A stretch of 64,000 nucleotides of DNA from positions 558,001 through 622,000 of the forward strand of contig CAWBPA010000017.1 in the NCBI GenBank assembly GCA_963790545.1, in the 5' to 3' direction. How positions within the stretch are numbered: the first letter of the stretch is position 1; each line of letters starts with the position of its first letter. Source of the stretch: DATBJG01 sp963790545. GTDB taxonomy: Bacteria > Acidobacteriota > Vicinamibacteria > Vicinamibacterales > JAMQPK01. The position numbers were made by a program, and so were the translations under genes. The notes under the pieces were generated by a model, which ran no database searches, was not told the origin of the DNA, and saw only the letters and a list, made by a program, of their open reading frames with translations. This document shows, one piece after another, positions 9,616 to 19,392 of this stretch.

Positions 9616-11014
9616 TGGGCGACAAGGCTCACGCCACCAACGGCCCGCGGGTTGACGTCGCCATTGTCGGCGCCGGCATTTCCGGTCTTTCTGCGGCGTA
9701 CGAGCTCCACACGCGTGGTCTGACCGTCAAGGTTCTGGAGAGCCAGCCTCGGCCGGGCGGTGTCATCGTCACGGAACGGCTCGACGGCTTTCTCGTCGAT
9801 GCCGGACCCGATTCACTCCTGATGCAGAAGCCGGCCGCACCTGAACTTTGTCGCGAGCTGGGAATTTCAGATCGCTTGATGCCAACCCGACCGCCGCGAA
9901 CGGCATTCGTCTATCGACGTGGCAGGCTGCACGCGATTCCGGACGCGTCGATCCTGGGCTTCCCGACCCGTCTGCGGCCGCTCGCAACGTCCAGCCTCTT
10001 CAGCACGTCGGCCAAGCTTCGCATGGCACGCGAAGTGTTTTCGCGGCCTCGCCGGGCGTGTCGGGGACGAATCGATCGCGGCCTTTGTGGGGCGACATTT
10101 CGGCCGCGAGGCCGTGGACTACATTGCCGAACCGCTTCTCGCCGGGATTCATGCCGGGGATGTCGACCGCCTCTCAATCCGTGCGTCGTTTCCCCGTTTG
10201 CTGGAGGCGGAGGCAAGTCACGGCAGCGTCATCCGAGCCTTTGCCGCGCGCGGTCAGCGTCATGACTGCAGATGGCGTCTTCCGATCACTCCCGGGTGGT
10301 CTCGGCGAACTGGTTGAGGCACTCGTGTCGCGCTTGCCCGAAGGGACTGTGCGCTGCGGCGGAATGGTCCACAAGGTCGAGCTCCATCCGCTCCCGCGAG
10401 TGCACCAGGCACACCACGATCCTGTGGAGGCTCGAGCGATCGTGCTGGCCACGCCTGCCTGGGCGACAGCCCCGCTCGTTCAGCCGTTCGACACGGAGCT
10501 GGCGAGGATGTGTTGCGCCATACCGTACTGGTCCACCGCCACCGTTTTTCTCGCGTATCCGGTGGGGGCCGTCGGACACGACCTGCGTGGAACGGGGTTT
10601 GTGGTTCCGCGAAGCGAAGGGCTGACGATTACGGCGGGTACATGGGTCTCGTCCAAGTGGGCTGACCGTGCACCAGCGGGCCAGGTCTTACTGCGCGCCT
10701 TTCTTGGCGGCGCCCGAGATCCGCACGCCGTCGATCGCAGCGACGGTGAGCTCATCCGAGCGGCCGAGCGCGATCTCGGTGCTGTGCTTCACATCCAGGG
10801 ATCGCCAACGTTTGCGCGCGTCTACCGCTGGCATCGCGCCAGTCCTCAGCAGGAAGTGGGACATCTGACGCACATGACAGGGATCGATCGACACCTCGCT
10901 CGATGGCCGAATTTGTTCATCACCGGCACCGGCTTCCGGAGCGTCGGTATCCCCGACTGCATTGCCGATGGCCGTGCAACGGCATGCGCCGTTGTAGAGA
11001 AATGGGAAACCTGA
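9615..11014 (+). CDS. hemG: Protoporphyrinogen/coproporphyrinogen oxidase (HemY type), two frameshifts
   Basis: FAD-dependent oxidase of late heme synthesis. The N-terminal dinucleotide-binding motif VAIVGAGISGLSAAYEL is followed by LESQPRPGGVI and the family motif LVDAGPDSLL. After SAKLRMAREVF the frame shifts near 10050 and continues as GDESIAAFVGRHFGREAVDY; it shifts again near 10260 into MTADGVFRSLPGGLGELVEA. The C-terminal FAD contact is NLFITGTGFRSVGIPDCIADG. Total length about 466 residues, normal for the family. The ATG overlaps the hemH stop by one base. Whether it oxidises coproporphyrinogen or protoporphyrinogen cannot be told from motifs. The gene symbol follows common use for HemY-type enzymes. 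Confidence 0.9.
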
Positions 11015-11070
11015 CTTCCGTCTTCTGTCTTCTGTCTCCTGTATTCTGTCTTCGGTCTTCTGTATTCTTA
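11015..11070. repeat. Pyrimidine-rich tandem repeat (TCTTCTG units)
   Basis: Several copies of TTCTGTCTTCTG, differing by a few bases, fill the gap between hemG and the methyltransferase gene. No gene or clear promoter is visible in it. Confidence 0.75.
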
Positions 11071-11074
11071 TTGA

Positions 11075-11695
11075 ATGTTTCTTCGTTTTCTCATCCTGTG
11101 CGTGTTGTCCACGAGCACGACGAGCGTCTGGGCGCAGTCGGGTTCGTCGCAGGCTGACACGGTTTTGCGCGCGATTCGGGTCGCCGACAAGGGGCAGCTG
11201 GCCGTCTCGGAGGAAGACGGGCGGTTTCTACGTCTACTGGTGACCTCAAAGGGGACGAGGCGCGCTCTGGAAATCGGCACGGCAAGCGGCTATAGCGCCA
11301 TCTGGATTGGTCTGGGTCTGCGCGAGACGGGCGGGCAGCTTGTCACGATCGAGTACGACAAGGGCCGTGCGGGTGAGGCAGTGCAGAACATCAAGAAGGC
11401 GGGTCTCTCGGACATCGTGCATGTCGTCATGGGTGACGCGCTCAAGGAAATTCCCAAACAGGCGGGCCCCTTCGACTTTGCGTTCGTGGACGCCTGGAAG
11501 CGCGACTACCAGCGGTACTTCGATCTCGTCTTTCCCAAGCTCGACCGCGGCGCACTGTTCCTGGCACACAATGTCGTGAACAAGCGCGACGAGATGGGCG
11601 ATTTTCTGACGACCATCCAGAAACATCCCGACCTGCTGACGACGATCGTCTCGCCGTCGGGCGAGGGGATGTCGGTCTCGCTACGGCGTCGCTGA
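11075..11695 (+). CDS. O-methyltransferase family 3 with N-terminal signal peptide
   Basis: Class I SAM-dependent methyltransferase of the caffeoyl-CoA/catechol O-methyltransferase type. Family motifs: RALEIGTASGYSAIWI (SAM-binding loop), LVTIEYDKGRA, VHVVMGDALKEIP and FDFAFVDAWKRDYQRYFD. The first 21 residues (MFLRFLILCVLSTSTTSVWA) look like a cleavable signal peptide, which is odd because SAM is cytoplasmic; the fold after it is full length. The gene ends 22 bases before arginase, so the two may be co-transcribed. A second methyltransferase with a similar leader lies at 13.6-14.2 kb. The substrate is unknown. Confidence 0.88.
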   Translation: MFLRFLILCVLSTSTTSVWAQSGSSQADTVLRAIRVADKGQLAVSEEDGRFLRLLVTSKGTRRALEIGTASGYSAIWIGLGLRETGGQLVTIEYDKGRAGEAVQNIKKAGLSDIVHVVMGDALKEIPKQAGPFDFAFVDAWKRDYQRYFDLVFPKLDRGALFLAHNVVNKRDEMGDFLTTIQKHPDLLTTIVSPSGEGMSVSLRRR

Positions 11696-11717
11696 TCGGG
11701 AACAGGCAGCCCAAACA

Positions 11718-12665
11718 GTGAGTACGGCACCTATTTTTGCCGGCACCAGCCGCCGCAGCACGCCCATTCACCTCATAGGCGTCCCACTCGATCTTGGTGG
11801 CGGGCGACGCGGGGTGGATATGGGTCCGTCGGCGTTGAGAGTTGCCGGGCTGGCCGAACGCATCGCCGCACTTGGACACACGGTCGTCGACAAAGGCGAC
11901 CTGCCGGCGCCCAATCGCGAGATCAAGGGAGAGGGGGACAAGAGCAAGAAATACGTGCGCGAAATCGCGCGCGTCTGCCAGAAGCTCTACCAGATATCGC
12001 TCGCGGCATTCGAGGCCGGCGGACTACCGCTGGTCGTCGGCGGGGATCACAGTCTCAGCGCCGGATCGGTCGCGGCCGCGGCCGATCAAACCAGGCGCCA
12101 GGATCAGCCGCTCGGGCTGATCTGGATTGACGCGCATGGCGATATGAATACACCCAGCAGCACGCCAAGCGGCAACGTGCACGGCATGCCGCTGGCGGCC
12201 CTGCTAGGCCCCGAACCGTCCGAACTGGCGGGTATCGCGGGTTTCTCTCCCAAGGTTCGTCCTGAACACACGGTGCTCTTGGGGGTGCGCAACCTCGATG
12301 ATCGGGAACGCGTCCTCGTACGCGATTCGAAAGTTCATGTCTTCACGATGAACGACATCGATCGGATGGGGATTGCCACGGTCGCCTCGACGGCGGTGAT
12401 CCTGGCGTCACGCGAGACCGGCGGCTTGCATGTGTCATTCGATATGGATGTCTGCGATCCGTTGATTGCCCCGGGCGTGGGGACGCCCGTAAACGGCGGG
12501 CTCAACTACAGAGAAGCACACCTCATCATGGAGATTATTGCCGAATCGGGGCGGTTGACCTCACTTGACCTCGTTGAAGTGAACCCCACGCTGGATCTGC
12601 GCAATGCGACCGCACAGCTCGCGACCGAGCTCGCGCTGTCGGCGCTCGGGATGAAGATTCTGTAA
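11718..12665 (+). CDS. rocF: Arginase
   Basis: Hydrolyses L-arginine to ornithine and urea with a binuclear Mn site. 315 residues. Metal ligands sit in VVGGDHSLSAGS, IWIDAHGDMNTP and SFDMDVCDPLIAPGVGTP; the end motif LDLVEVNPTLD is typical. The early segment GVPLDLGGGRRGVDMGPSAL is diagnostic for arginase rather than agmatinase. The second metal motif has Gly where DAHAD is common, a minor difference. It is probably transcribed with the upstream exported methyltransferase and converges on a receiver gene. Confidence 0.94.
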   Translation: MSTAPIFAGTSRRSTPIHLIGVPLDLGGGRRGVDMGPSALRVAGLAERIAALGHTVVDKGDLPAPNREIKGEGDKSKKYVREIARVCQKLYQISLAAFEAGGLPLVVGGDHSLSAGSVAAAADQTRRQDQPLGLIWIDAHGDMNTPSSTPSGNVHGMPLAALLGPEPSELAGIAGFSPKVRPEHTVLLGVRNLDDRERVLVRDSKVHVFTMNDIDRMGIATVASTAVILASRETGGLHVSFDMDVCDPLIAPGVGTPVNGGLNYREAHLIMEIIAESGRLTSLDLVEVNPTLDLRNATAQLATELALSALGMKIL

Positions 12666-12679
12666 GGAGTTAGTGAAGC

Positions 12680-13069
12680 CTACCGGGCGACGCTCGGACC
12701 GATCGCTCCCTGTCCTAGCATTTCTTCCAGCGCTTCCACGAGCAGCACGAGGGAGAAGGGTTTGACGATTAACCTCGTGCGCGGACGAATCGTTTCGAGC
12801 TCGCACGACTCGGTTGGAAGCCCGGAGAAGATGATGACGGGGACTTCCGGCGGCATCGAGACAATCACATCTCGCCCGCTGCCCTGCGCCAGCCGCAAAT
12901 CGACCACCGCGGCGGCCGGCCTGAACTGCCGGATGGCATCGAGCGCTTCGTCGACCGTCTCTGCGGTGCCAACGTGGAAGTTGTGGATTTCAAGGAACTT
13001 CTGAAGTGGGCGTCGGACCGAGGCGTCGTCTTCGACCAAAAGGACACGTCTTCGAGGAGGGGTCGTCAT
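12680..13069 (-). CDS. Single-domain response regulator
   Basis: 129-residue receiver. Acidic pair VLLVEDDASV, acceptor Asp in AVVDLRLAQG, Ser in IIFSGLP and Lys in LIVKPFS are present. No output domain. It converges on arginase with a 14-base gap and has no kinase nearby. Its sequence differs clearly from the other receivers in the window, so it is not a recent duplicate. Confidence 0.88.
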   Translation of the reverse strand: MTTPPRRRVLLVEDDASVRRPLQKFLEIHNFHVGTAETVDEALDAIRQFRPAAAVVDLRLAQGSGRDVIVSMPPEVPVIIFSGLPTESCELETIRPRTRLIVKPFSLVLLVEALEEMLGQGAIGPSVAR

Positions 13070-13173
13070 CAGCTGGCTTATCGGCCGGACGTCCAGACCC
13101 TATATGACACCTTGGTCACGCCACCTCGCACGAATCGGTAATAATCGCTAAACTATTCGGGCCTGAGCACTAA

Positions 13174-13245
13174 GGGCCCCTAGCTCAGTGGTAGAGCACG
13201 TGACTTTTAATCACGGTGTCCCGGGTTCGATCCCCGGGGGGCCCA
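13174..13245 (+). tRNA. tRNA-Lys (anticodon TTT)
   Basis: A complete cloverleaf of 72 bases: acceptor GGGCCCC pairs with GGGGCCC at the 3' end, the D-arm is GCTCAGTGGTAGAGC, the anticodon stem CGTGA/TCACG encloses CTTTTAA, and the T-arm is CCGGGTTCGATCCCCGG. CCA is not encoded directly after the discriminator base. Confidence 0.96.
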
Positions 13246-13262
13246 TACCATCCTTCGCTCTC

Positions 13263-13283
13263 GGCGGGTCTCAAAGACCCGCC
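13263..13283. repeat. Palindrome GGCGGGTCTCAAAGACCCGCC
   Basis: Inverted repeat with arms GGCGGGTCT and AGACCCGCC. It is one of the dispersed family, with close relatives at 29080-29095, 31103-31124, 49936-49957 and 51300-51320. It lies between tRNA-Lys and the end of the zinc-ribbon gene and may terminate either transcript. Confidence 0.85.
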
Positions 13284-13288
13284 TCCCC

Positions 13289-13525
13289 TCATCGCGTGAC
13301 GTCGTTGAACGCGCCACACTTCCTGCACTGGAAGACGAAGTTGACGAAGGTTGGGCGCATGCCTGTGATGATGGGAGTCTCGCAATTGCCGCAGCAGACG
13401 TCTGGCGCGGTTGGGTCCGAACCGGCAAACAGGACCGTCTGAGGTCCAGCAGGACGCGTCAAAATGACTCGCTTATCGGAGTCGGGATCAGAAATGACCT
13501 TGAGAAGAACTTGTTCTTTTATCAT
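13289..13525 (-). CDS. Small zinc-ribbon protein
   Basis: 78 residues from an ATG at 13525, preceded by AAGGGG at a good distance; a longer in-frame start at 13582 is less likely. The C-terminal half has two Cys pairs, CCGNCETPI and FQCRKCGAFNDV, spaced as in a rubredoxin-like zinc ribbon. The N-terminal half (LLKVISDPDSDKRVILTRP) is a short beta-rich segment. Function is unknown; the ribbon may bind metal and a nucleic acid or protein partner. Confidence 0.75.
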   Translation of the reverse strand: MIKEQVLLKVISDPDSDKRVILTRPAGPQTVLFAGSDPTAPDVCCGNCETPIITGMRPTFVNFVFQCRKCGAFNDVTR

Positions 13526-13626
13526 CACGGACCCCTTGGGAAATAGAGGAGGGACCGTGAATATACTCACGATTGATTTCAAAAGCTGTCAGCTATCGAA
13601 CAATGGAGCGTCACGCTCGCTCAACC

Positions 13627-14226
13627 TCAACGTGCCCGAGTTGTTGCGGCAGTGGGGTCGGCAATCAGGCTGACACGAGATGGGATCCGCCAAAGGAAAA
13701 TCCGATGCTCGTTGACGCGGCGAACGTCCGCCGGCGCCCAACCACCCATGTCCCAGACGTAAGAGACGACCCGCGAACCCGCCGGCAGGTCGGAGCGTAG
13801 CTTCTCCCGTAGCTTCAGGTTCGGTCCCGGGTGCAGGAAGAGAGTCACGACCGTAGCGGACCGCACGTTGGCTGCATACATATCGCCGAGCCTGAACTCC
13901 ACTTTGTCTTCGACACCTGCCTCGCGCGCTTTCGCTTGCGCCTGAGTCACCAGTGCGGGATCGATCTCAATCCCCACGCCACGGGCACCAAACTCAACTG
14001 CCGCAGTGATCGGGATGCGCCCGTCCCCGGACCCGAGATCGTAGACGACGTCCTGCGGGCCCACGTCAGCGAGCTCCAGCAGTGCGCGCACGACGGGCAT
14101 CGGCGTTGGCTCGTGGCGAACGTCCTGTCCAGGAATCCCACAGCCGAACGACACGAGCAATCCCAGGCCGAGCCGCAGCAGCGTGCTAATGGGCCAGACC
14201 CTCCGCGGCCGCCAACAGCGTGTCAC
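13627..14226 (-). CDS. SAM-dependent methyltransferase with N-terminal export-like segment
   Basis: Class I methyltransferase fold: VVYDLGSGDGRIPITAAVEF is the SAM-binding strand and loop, GVGIEIDPALV the second strand, then VEFRLGDMY. The C-terminal part contains RVVSYVWDMGGW. The domain is preceded by a hydrophobic stretch LLRLGLGLLVSFGCG, suggestive of a signal peptide or lipoprotein. No ATG is well placed; GTG at 14226 is the best start and would overlap the coiled-coil gene by 41 bases. This is the second methyltransferase in the window with an export-like leader (see 11075). The substrate is unknown. Confidence 0.75.
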   Translation of the reverse strand: MTRCWRPRRVWPISTLLRLGLGLLVSFGCGIPGQDVRHEPTPMPVVRALLELADVGPQDVVYDLGSGDGRIPITAAVEFGARGVGIEIDPALVTQAQAKAREAGVEDKVEFRLGDMYAANVRSATVVTLFLHPGPNLKLREKLRSDLPAGSRVVSYVWDMGGWAPADVRRVNEHRIFLWRIPSRVSLIADPTAATTRAR

Positions 14227-14407
14227 GGCGCAGCTTGAGAAACTGCGCCTGCAGCTCGTCGCTCGTGGCCGACAATTCATCCAGGTGCGCTTCGAGTTGT
14301 GCAATACGCCTCGACTGGGCCTCGAGCATTTGTTGCGTTTCCTGGCGACTGCGCGCCAGAGGGTCATGTCGTCGCTGGCGGTGGGGGTTTTTGTGGGAAG
14401 TCATCAT
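14186..14407 (-). CDS. Small coiled-coil protein
   Basis: About 73 residues. The start is the ATG pair at 14407/14404, with GGAAG just upstream. After a basic His/Arg-rich head (TSHKNPHRQRRHDPLARSRQ) the rest is a continuous heptad-like helix rich in Glu, Leu and Ala (AQLEAHLDELSATSDELQAQ). No family is recognised. Its 3' end overlaps the likely start of the methyltransferase, so the two are probably translated together. Confidence 0.65.
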   Translation of the reverse strand: MMTSHKNPHRQRRHDPLARSRQETQQMLEAQSRRIAQLEAHLDELSATSDELQAQFLKLRRDTLLAAAEGLAH

Positions 14408-14527
14408 GCTTCCAACGGTAACATTGGCCACATGCGAGCAAAATGGCCACATCAGGGAGTGTTCGTTTTGACATCCGTGCGGTCTGTTTTGTCAGGTTTG
14501 TGAACACACGGCTTCTTCAGCAACGTG

Positions 14528-14953
14528 CTACAGATCGGCGCAACACGCCGGGCAACGTCGGGCTTTGATGGGAATCGACGTCAGGCAGTGAGGGCAATCC
14601 TTCTTCGTGGCGTCGACGGGCTTCTTGAAGCGGTTCGCTTGCTTCACGATCATGAAGATCACGAACGCGATGATGAGGAAATTGACCACCTCATTCAGGA
14701 ACGCTCCGTAGGCCACCACCGGAATCCCTTTGGCCTTGGCATCTACAATCGAGGCGGGAACTCCTCTGGACGAGTCGAGAACGAGAAACAAGCTCGAAAA
14801 ATCCACGCCCCCCAGTAGAAGGCCAATCGGCGGCATCACGACGCCTTCGACAAACGATGACACGATTCGCCCGAATGCCGCACCAATGATGACGGCCACA
14901 GCCAGGTCCAACACATTGCCGCGGGCAATAAAATCCCTGAACTCTTTGAGCAT
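14528..14953 (-). CDS. mscL: Large-conductance mechanosensitive channel
   Basis: Inner-membrane pore that opens under hypo-osmotic stress. 141 residues. The N-terminal helix MLKEFRDFIARGNVLDLAVA is diagnostic. TM1 contains VIIGAAFGRIVSSFVEGVVM, and TM2 is EVVNFLIIAFVIFMIVKQ. The usual cytoplasmic helix is replaced by a Cys-rich end (DCPHCLTSIPIKARRCPACC), a zinc-ribbon tail seen in some MscL proteins. It forms a homopentamer in known cases. No operon partner is evident. Confidence 0.95.
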   Translation of the reverse strand: MLKEFRDFIARGNVLDLAVAVIIGAAFGRIVSSFVEGVVMPPIGLLLGGVDFSSLFLVLDSSRGVPASIVDAKAKGIPVVAYGAFLNEVVNFLIIAFVIFMIVKQANRFKKPVDATKKDCPHCLTSIPIKARRCPACCADL

Positions 14954-14986
14954 GTATCCTCGACACCCGACGTGCGACGGTAGATA

Positions 14987-15310
14987 TTAAGACTTGGCGT
15001 GAGCCCTCGCCAGGGGCACGGTGGCGCGTCCGACGACTTCGTCCAAAACAGTTTCCGGATCTTTGCGCAGCAGGATGCGCATCCCCTGCAAAACTGTGAA
15101 CTCGCGTGACGTCAGAAACGTTTCGAGCGCATCGCGTGTGGCCCATTCCGAGACAAGCACGAGTGCGTCGGCATCGTTCGCCTCAGCCAGCAAGCGGCAG
15201 CCGAGGGATCCGGGCGTGGAGCGGAGGTGTCGCATGAGTTGATCGACCGCGCTCAACACCTCGGTCCGTGTGTTGTGGCGGAGCGACAGGATCACGGAAG
15301 CAACGTACAT
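14987..15310 (-). CDS. Antibiotic-biosynthesis-monooxygenase (ABM) domain protein
   Basis: A single ferredoxin-like ABM/dimeric alpha-beta barrel domain of about 107 residues when started at ATG 15310 (MYVASVILSLRH). The pattern SVILSLRHN...QLMRHLRSTPGSLGCRLL, then ALVLVSEWATRDALETFL, is typical of the family. Such proteins act as small monooxygenases or ligand-binding dimers; the role here is unknown. The frame is open 27 codons further upstream but with no ribosome site or domain there. Confidence 0.75.
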   Translation of the reverse strand: MYVASVILSLRHNTRTEVLSAVDQLMRHLRSTPGSLGCRLLAEANDADALVLVSEWATRDALETFLTSREFTVLQGMRILLRKDPETVLDEVVGRATVPLARAHAKS

Positions 15311-15610
15311 CACTGTTGTGATTGCTACATCACACTGCGTGCCGTCGGGCACCCCGCGCCACTGGCCCGATCCCTGTTCGAAAAACCGCACCCGGCCGCG
15401 CCGGTCGCGGGATGTCGTGGGCGTTTCCAGCCGCGGGAAGGCTTATCGAGGGGCATTTCCGTATGACATTGGTATGACAGTTCGTTACCGTACAATTACT
15501 TAGGTCCTTTGTCCCATTGCGATCACGCGACCCACGACCTACTTTAGCGCTCGCGACACGATATTTGGCGGCCTCCCCCTCCCCCCGTGACCGTGAGATT
15601 GCGAGCAATC

Positions 15611-17189
15611 ATGATGACTTCACATCCACCTGCATTCCAAAGCTGGCGACCGGGACAAGTTGAGACTGTTGTCGCAGAGTTGTGCACCGTCCTCGACAAC
15701 AGCCAGGCCGCATCGCTCGACCGGACGAAGGAGACCCTGTCGAAGCTCATCACGAGCCTCGGGTTCGACGAGGGGACGTTGATTGCGCTCGACCTGGCAC
15801 CAAACGGAGCCAATCGGGTCGTGACGGTCAGCACCAAGTCTCTTGTCGATACGCACCTCACGGACCTGGTCACTCGGCCATGGCTTCGGCGGGCGGTCCA
15901 CCAGACCTCACCCGTCCTGCTCTCCGGTGCCCCTTCGGGGACGCCCGATGTCCCCGCGGACGAGCACCGACGACTCTGGGCGACGGGTATCCGTACGCTG
16001 GTCTGTGCGCCATGGCGGAACGGCGACCGCGGCAACCGCGCGAGCCGTCCTCTGCCTGCGTCACACGGCCATGGCCTGGGAGCCCGATTCGCTCGAGTCA
16101 TTGGTGGGCCTGACCGAAACGCTCGGCAGATTTCTCCTTAGCGACGGCATTGGTCGGGCTGAGGTCCTGCCCGACGTGGAACGGTCGCACCATCACAAGC
16201 CGGCGGCCCATGACAACGGGCGGCACGTCGAATCCACCCTGTCGCGTGGCATCGAGGACGACATCGTGGGCGAAAGTGTCGCGTGGCGTTACGTGATGTT
16301 CCGAGTCGAGCAGGTTGCGGCCACGCATGCCACCGTACTGCTGCTTGGCGAGACAGGAACGGGCAAGGAGCTGATCGCTCAGGCCATCCATCAGCGCAGC
16401 CCGCGGCGCCATAGTCGCTTTGTGGCGCTCAACTGTGCGGCCCTCCCCGGCACGCTCATCGAGAGCGAACTGTTCGGCCGCGAGCGCGGTGCATTTACAG
16501 GAGCACACACGAGCCAGGCGGGTCGGTTCGAGCTTGCCCATCGTGGCACGTTGTTTCTGGACGAGGCCGCCGACTTGCCCCTCGAACTGCAGCCGAAGTT
16601 GCTCCGCGTGCTGCAGGAGGGACAACTCGATCGGCTCGGCGGCACGCGAACCGTGAACATCGACGTGCGGGTCATCGCGGCTACCAATCGTGACCTCGCT
16701 GAAGATGTGCAGAGCGGACGGTTCCGTCGTGATTTGTATTACCGCCTCAACGTCTTCCCCATTACCCTTCCTTCGCTTCGAGACCGACGCGACGACATTC
16801 CGTTGCTCGCCCGGCATCTCGCGGATCGGTTCGCGCGGCAGCTGCGGAAACAGGTGGAACCCATTCCCCCGCAGGTCATGCGAACGCTTCAGGAATATCA
16901 CTGGCCCGGCAACATCCGCGAGCTCGAGAACGTCATTCAGCGCGCCATTATCCTGACGTCGGACGGCGTGTTGTCGATGAACGAGATCAATTTGCCGCTG
17001 AGCGCCGAACAGACCACGCCGCCGTCGACGACGCTCGAGGCGGTCGAACGCGAGCACATTCTTCGAGTGCTCATCGCCACGTCCTGGCGAATCGAAGGCC
17101 CTCGCGGAGCCGCCCAGGTGCTGGGGCTGAAGCCAAGCACCTTGAGAAGCCGCCTCCAAAAGCTGGCCATCAAGCGCGGGGCGGCTTGA
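15611..17189 (+). CDS. Sigma54-dependent transcriptional activator with GAF-like sensor domain, frameshifted
   Basis: An NtrC/FhlA-type activator of about 525 residues. The N-terminal 170 residues look like a GAF sensor (ETLSKLITSLGFDEGTLIAL). The frame shifts near 16015-16030, after TLVCAPWRNG, into AVLCLRH. The AAA domain has Walker A GETGTGKELIAQAI, the sigma54-contact loop RGAFTGAHTSQAG, Walker B GTLFLDEAADLPLELQ and RRDLYYRLNVFPITLP. The C-terminal Fis-like helix-turn-helix is AAQVLGLKPSTLRSRLQKL. It would activate sigma54 promoters in response to a small ligand. The kinase and regulator genes downstream may be functionally linked, although 318 bases separate them. Confidence 0.92.
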
Positions 17190-17507
17190 GCACATGACAG
17201 CGATGCCGGTCGTCGCAAGCAGCACTGCTCGGGACCTCGGTTCGACGCGGGGCCGGGCGGTCCGGTGCTGCTGGGCGCCTGCGACACCGGCCTGCAGGAC
17301 GCAGAGAGTTGGCGAGGGCGCCCTCGCCAGGCAGGTTGTGAAGTGGCATCGAGAAACCTCGCCCGCATCACAACGGACGCGACATCATCGGCTGCAAGCC
17401 ATGCGCCACTGCCAAAGCCGGCCGACTCATGCAGACGTAGGACTTCTTACGCACCGTCTTCGAACGGCTCTCGCGATCCCTCGTGAGCCGCCGCAGGATG
17501 TGGTGAG
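17190..17507. other. 318-base intergenic region with an 18-base perfect palindrome
   Basis: No supportable gene. At 17311-17328 is the perfect palindrome GGCGAGGGCGCCCTCGCC, which could be an operator or part of a terminator, but no T tract follows. No -24/-12 sigma54 promoter could be assigned with confidence. Confidence 0.5.
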
Positions 17508-19388
17508 ATGGTCAACACCGAGCGGTTCGTAATTCGAGGTCTGGCGGCCCTGGCAGTCGGCGGGTGGACTGCCATGATCACCCCTACCGCCAGGCGACGC
17601 TGAAACCCTCCGGCGCATCGAGGTGCTACTGCTCCTTCCCGATCAGCCCGTCACCCCGGCGATTCAGGACGTGGTTGAAGGCGTCCGCAGCACGCTCGCG
17701 CGTCATGGCCGTCCATTCAGGATCTCGACTCAACATCTCGACGTCACCCGTTTCGCCGAGGAGTCTGATTACGAACAACTTGCGGACTGGCTCTCCCTGC
17801 GTTACGTCAACCAGCGCGTCGACGTCGTGGTGGCGATAGGCCAGGGGGCCTCGAATTTCACGGTCCGGCACGCTGCAGGAATCTGGCCCGCACCAGCCGC
17901 TGTGCTCGTCATGGAAGATTTCCGGGTCCCGCCCAATGCCCGTCCGGACCGGCGAACGGCGTTCGTCCCCATCACATTCGACCTTCTCGAGACGGCCGAA
18001 GCCGCGTTGTCTCTCGTGACAGGAGTCAGGCAAATCGTCCTGCTGGGGGGAGCGACGCCGAATGATTTAAGCCTGGTCCAGCACGCTCAGACTGCCCTGG
18101 CTCCACTCGCTGGCCGAGTTGCGATCACTGAGCTGGCAGGCTTGCCCCTCGAAGAGATCAAGCAGCGCGCCGCCCGATTACCGGAAGACAGTCTGGTGCT
18201 GGCGCTGTCGTTATATGCCGATGGGACGGGGCGCACGTTTGTCCCGCAACGGGACGCGATCGCGCAAATTGCCGCGGTTGCCAACCGTCCGTTCTTTGCG
18301 ATCCATGACAACTGGGTCGGACCGAGTGGCGTCGTCGGCGGCCGCGTTTTCAATTACGGGGCGCTCGGGCGGCGCAGCGGGGAGCGAGTCCTCGATGTTC
18401 TGGGCCTGCGGGCGGCGGAATCGGTGTCCCCAGGCAGCACCGCCGACTCCTCCTGGCAATTCGACTGGAGACAGCTTCGACGCTGGAACATCGACGAGCG
18501 CGCGCTGCCTGCCGGAAGTGTGATCCTTCATCGTGAGCTGTCGGTTTGGCAGCGGTACCAATGGACCATTCTTGGGATTGGCGTCGCGTTGAGTTTTCAG
18601 ATGCTCATTATCGGTGCGCTGCTCGTCCAACGTGACGCACGGAAGCGGGCCGAGATGCGCGTCCACAAGCAGCTGCATGAGCTGGCGCACCTCAACCTGA
18701 CGGCCCTGGCAGGCGAAATGTTTGCGTCGATTGCCCACGAGCTGAGTCAGCCACTCACGGCGGTTCTGGGCAATGCACAAGCGCTCCAGCGTCAGGTCGG
18801 ACACGGATGGATTCTTCCCGGCCGGCGCGATGGAGATTCTGGATGACATTGCGACTCAGAGTCTTCGGATGACGACGGTCATCCACCGAATGCACCGACT
18901 GCTCAGGAGGAAACCATTCGAATGCTCGCCCGTCGACCTCAATGCGATTGCCGCCGATACCACCGCGCTCGTTACGAAACCGTGCGGCCCTGAACGACGT
19001 GGTCATGTTCGTCGAGCTGGCGCCGGACCTGCCGCCTGTCTCGGGAGATCATCTCGAACTGCAGCAGGTGGTGTTGAACCTGGTGATGAATGCCATGGAC
19101 GCTGCCGGGAGCAACGGGTCAGGATCGCGGCCATCGATCGGCGTCACGACCGGGCGGGCGGGCGACAATATCCAGCTCTCGGTCCGCGACTCGGGGCCCG
19201 GTATCAGCGCCGAATTGCAGACTCAACTGTTCGAGCCGTTCTTTACGACCAAAAAGAACGGGCTGGGCATGGGATTATCCATCAGTCGCTCGATTGTCGA
19301 GCTTCACGGGGGCCACATTCTCGTACATAATCTGCCGGGGGGTGGAGCGGAGTTCCGCGTGACACTGCCTGCTGCGAAGGCTGCATGA
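17508..19388 (+). CDS. Sensor histidine kinase with ABC-substrate-binding-type sensor domain, three frameshifts
   Basis: Membrane kinase of about 620 residues across frames. The ATG at 17508 gives an uncleaved or signal-like segment (GLAALAVGGWTAM). A shift near 17590 leads into the periplasmic part EVLLLLPDQPVTPAIQDVVE, which resembles the ABC transporter substrate-binding fold of small-ligand lipoproteins. A membrane helix follows (WTILGIGVALSFQMLIIGAL), then HisKA with FASIAHELSQPLTAVLGNAQ. Shifts near 18810 and 18975 precede the ATPase part: VVLNLVMNAMDAAG (N box), VRDSGPGI (G1) and LFEPFFTTKKNGLGMGLS. The response regulator starts four bases downstream. The ligand is unknown. Confidence 0.88.
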
Positions 19389-19392
19389 GACG

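Noticed and set aside
17194..17532. Short frame between the sigma54 activator and the kinase
   Set aside because: No ribosome site or domain; overlapped by the kinase start at 17508.
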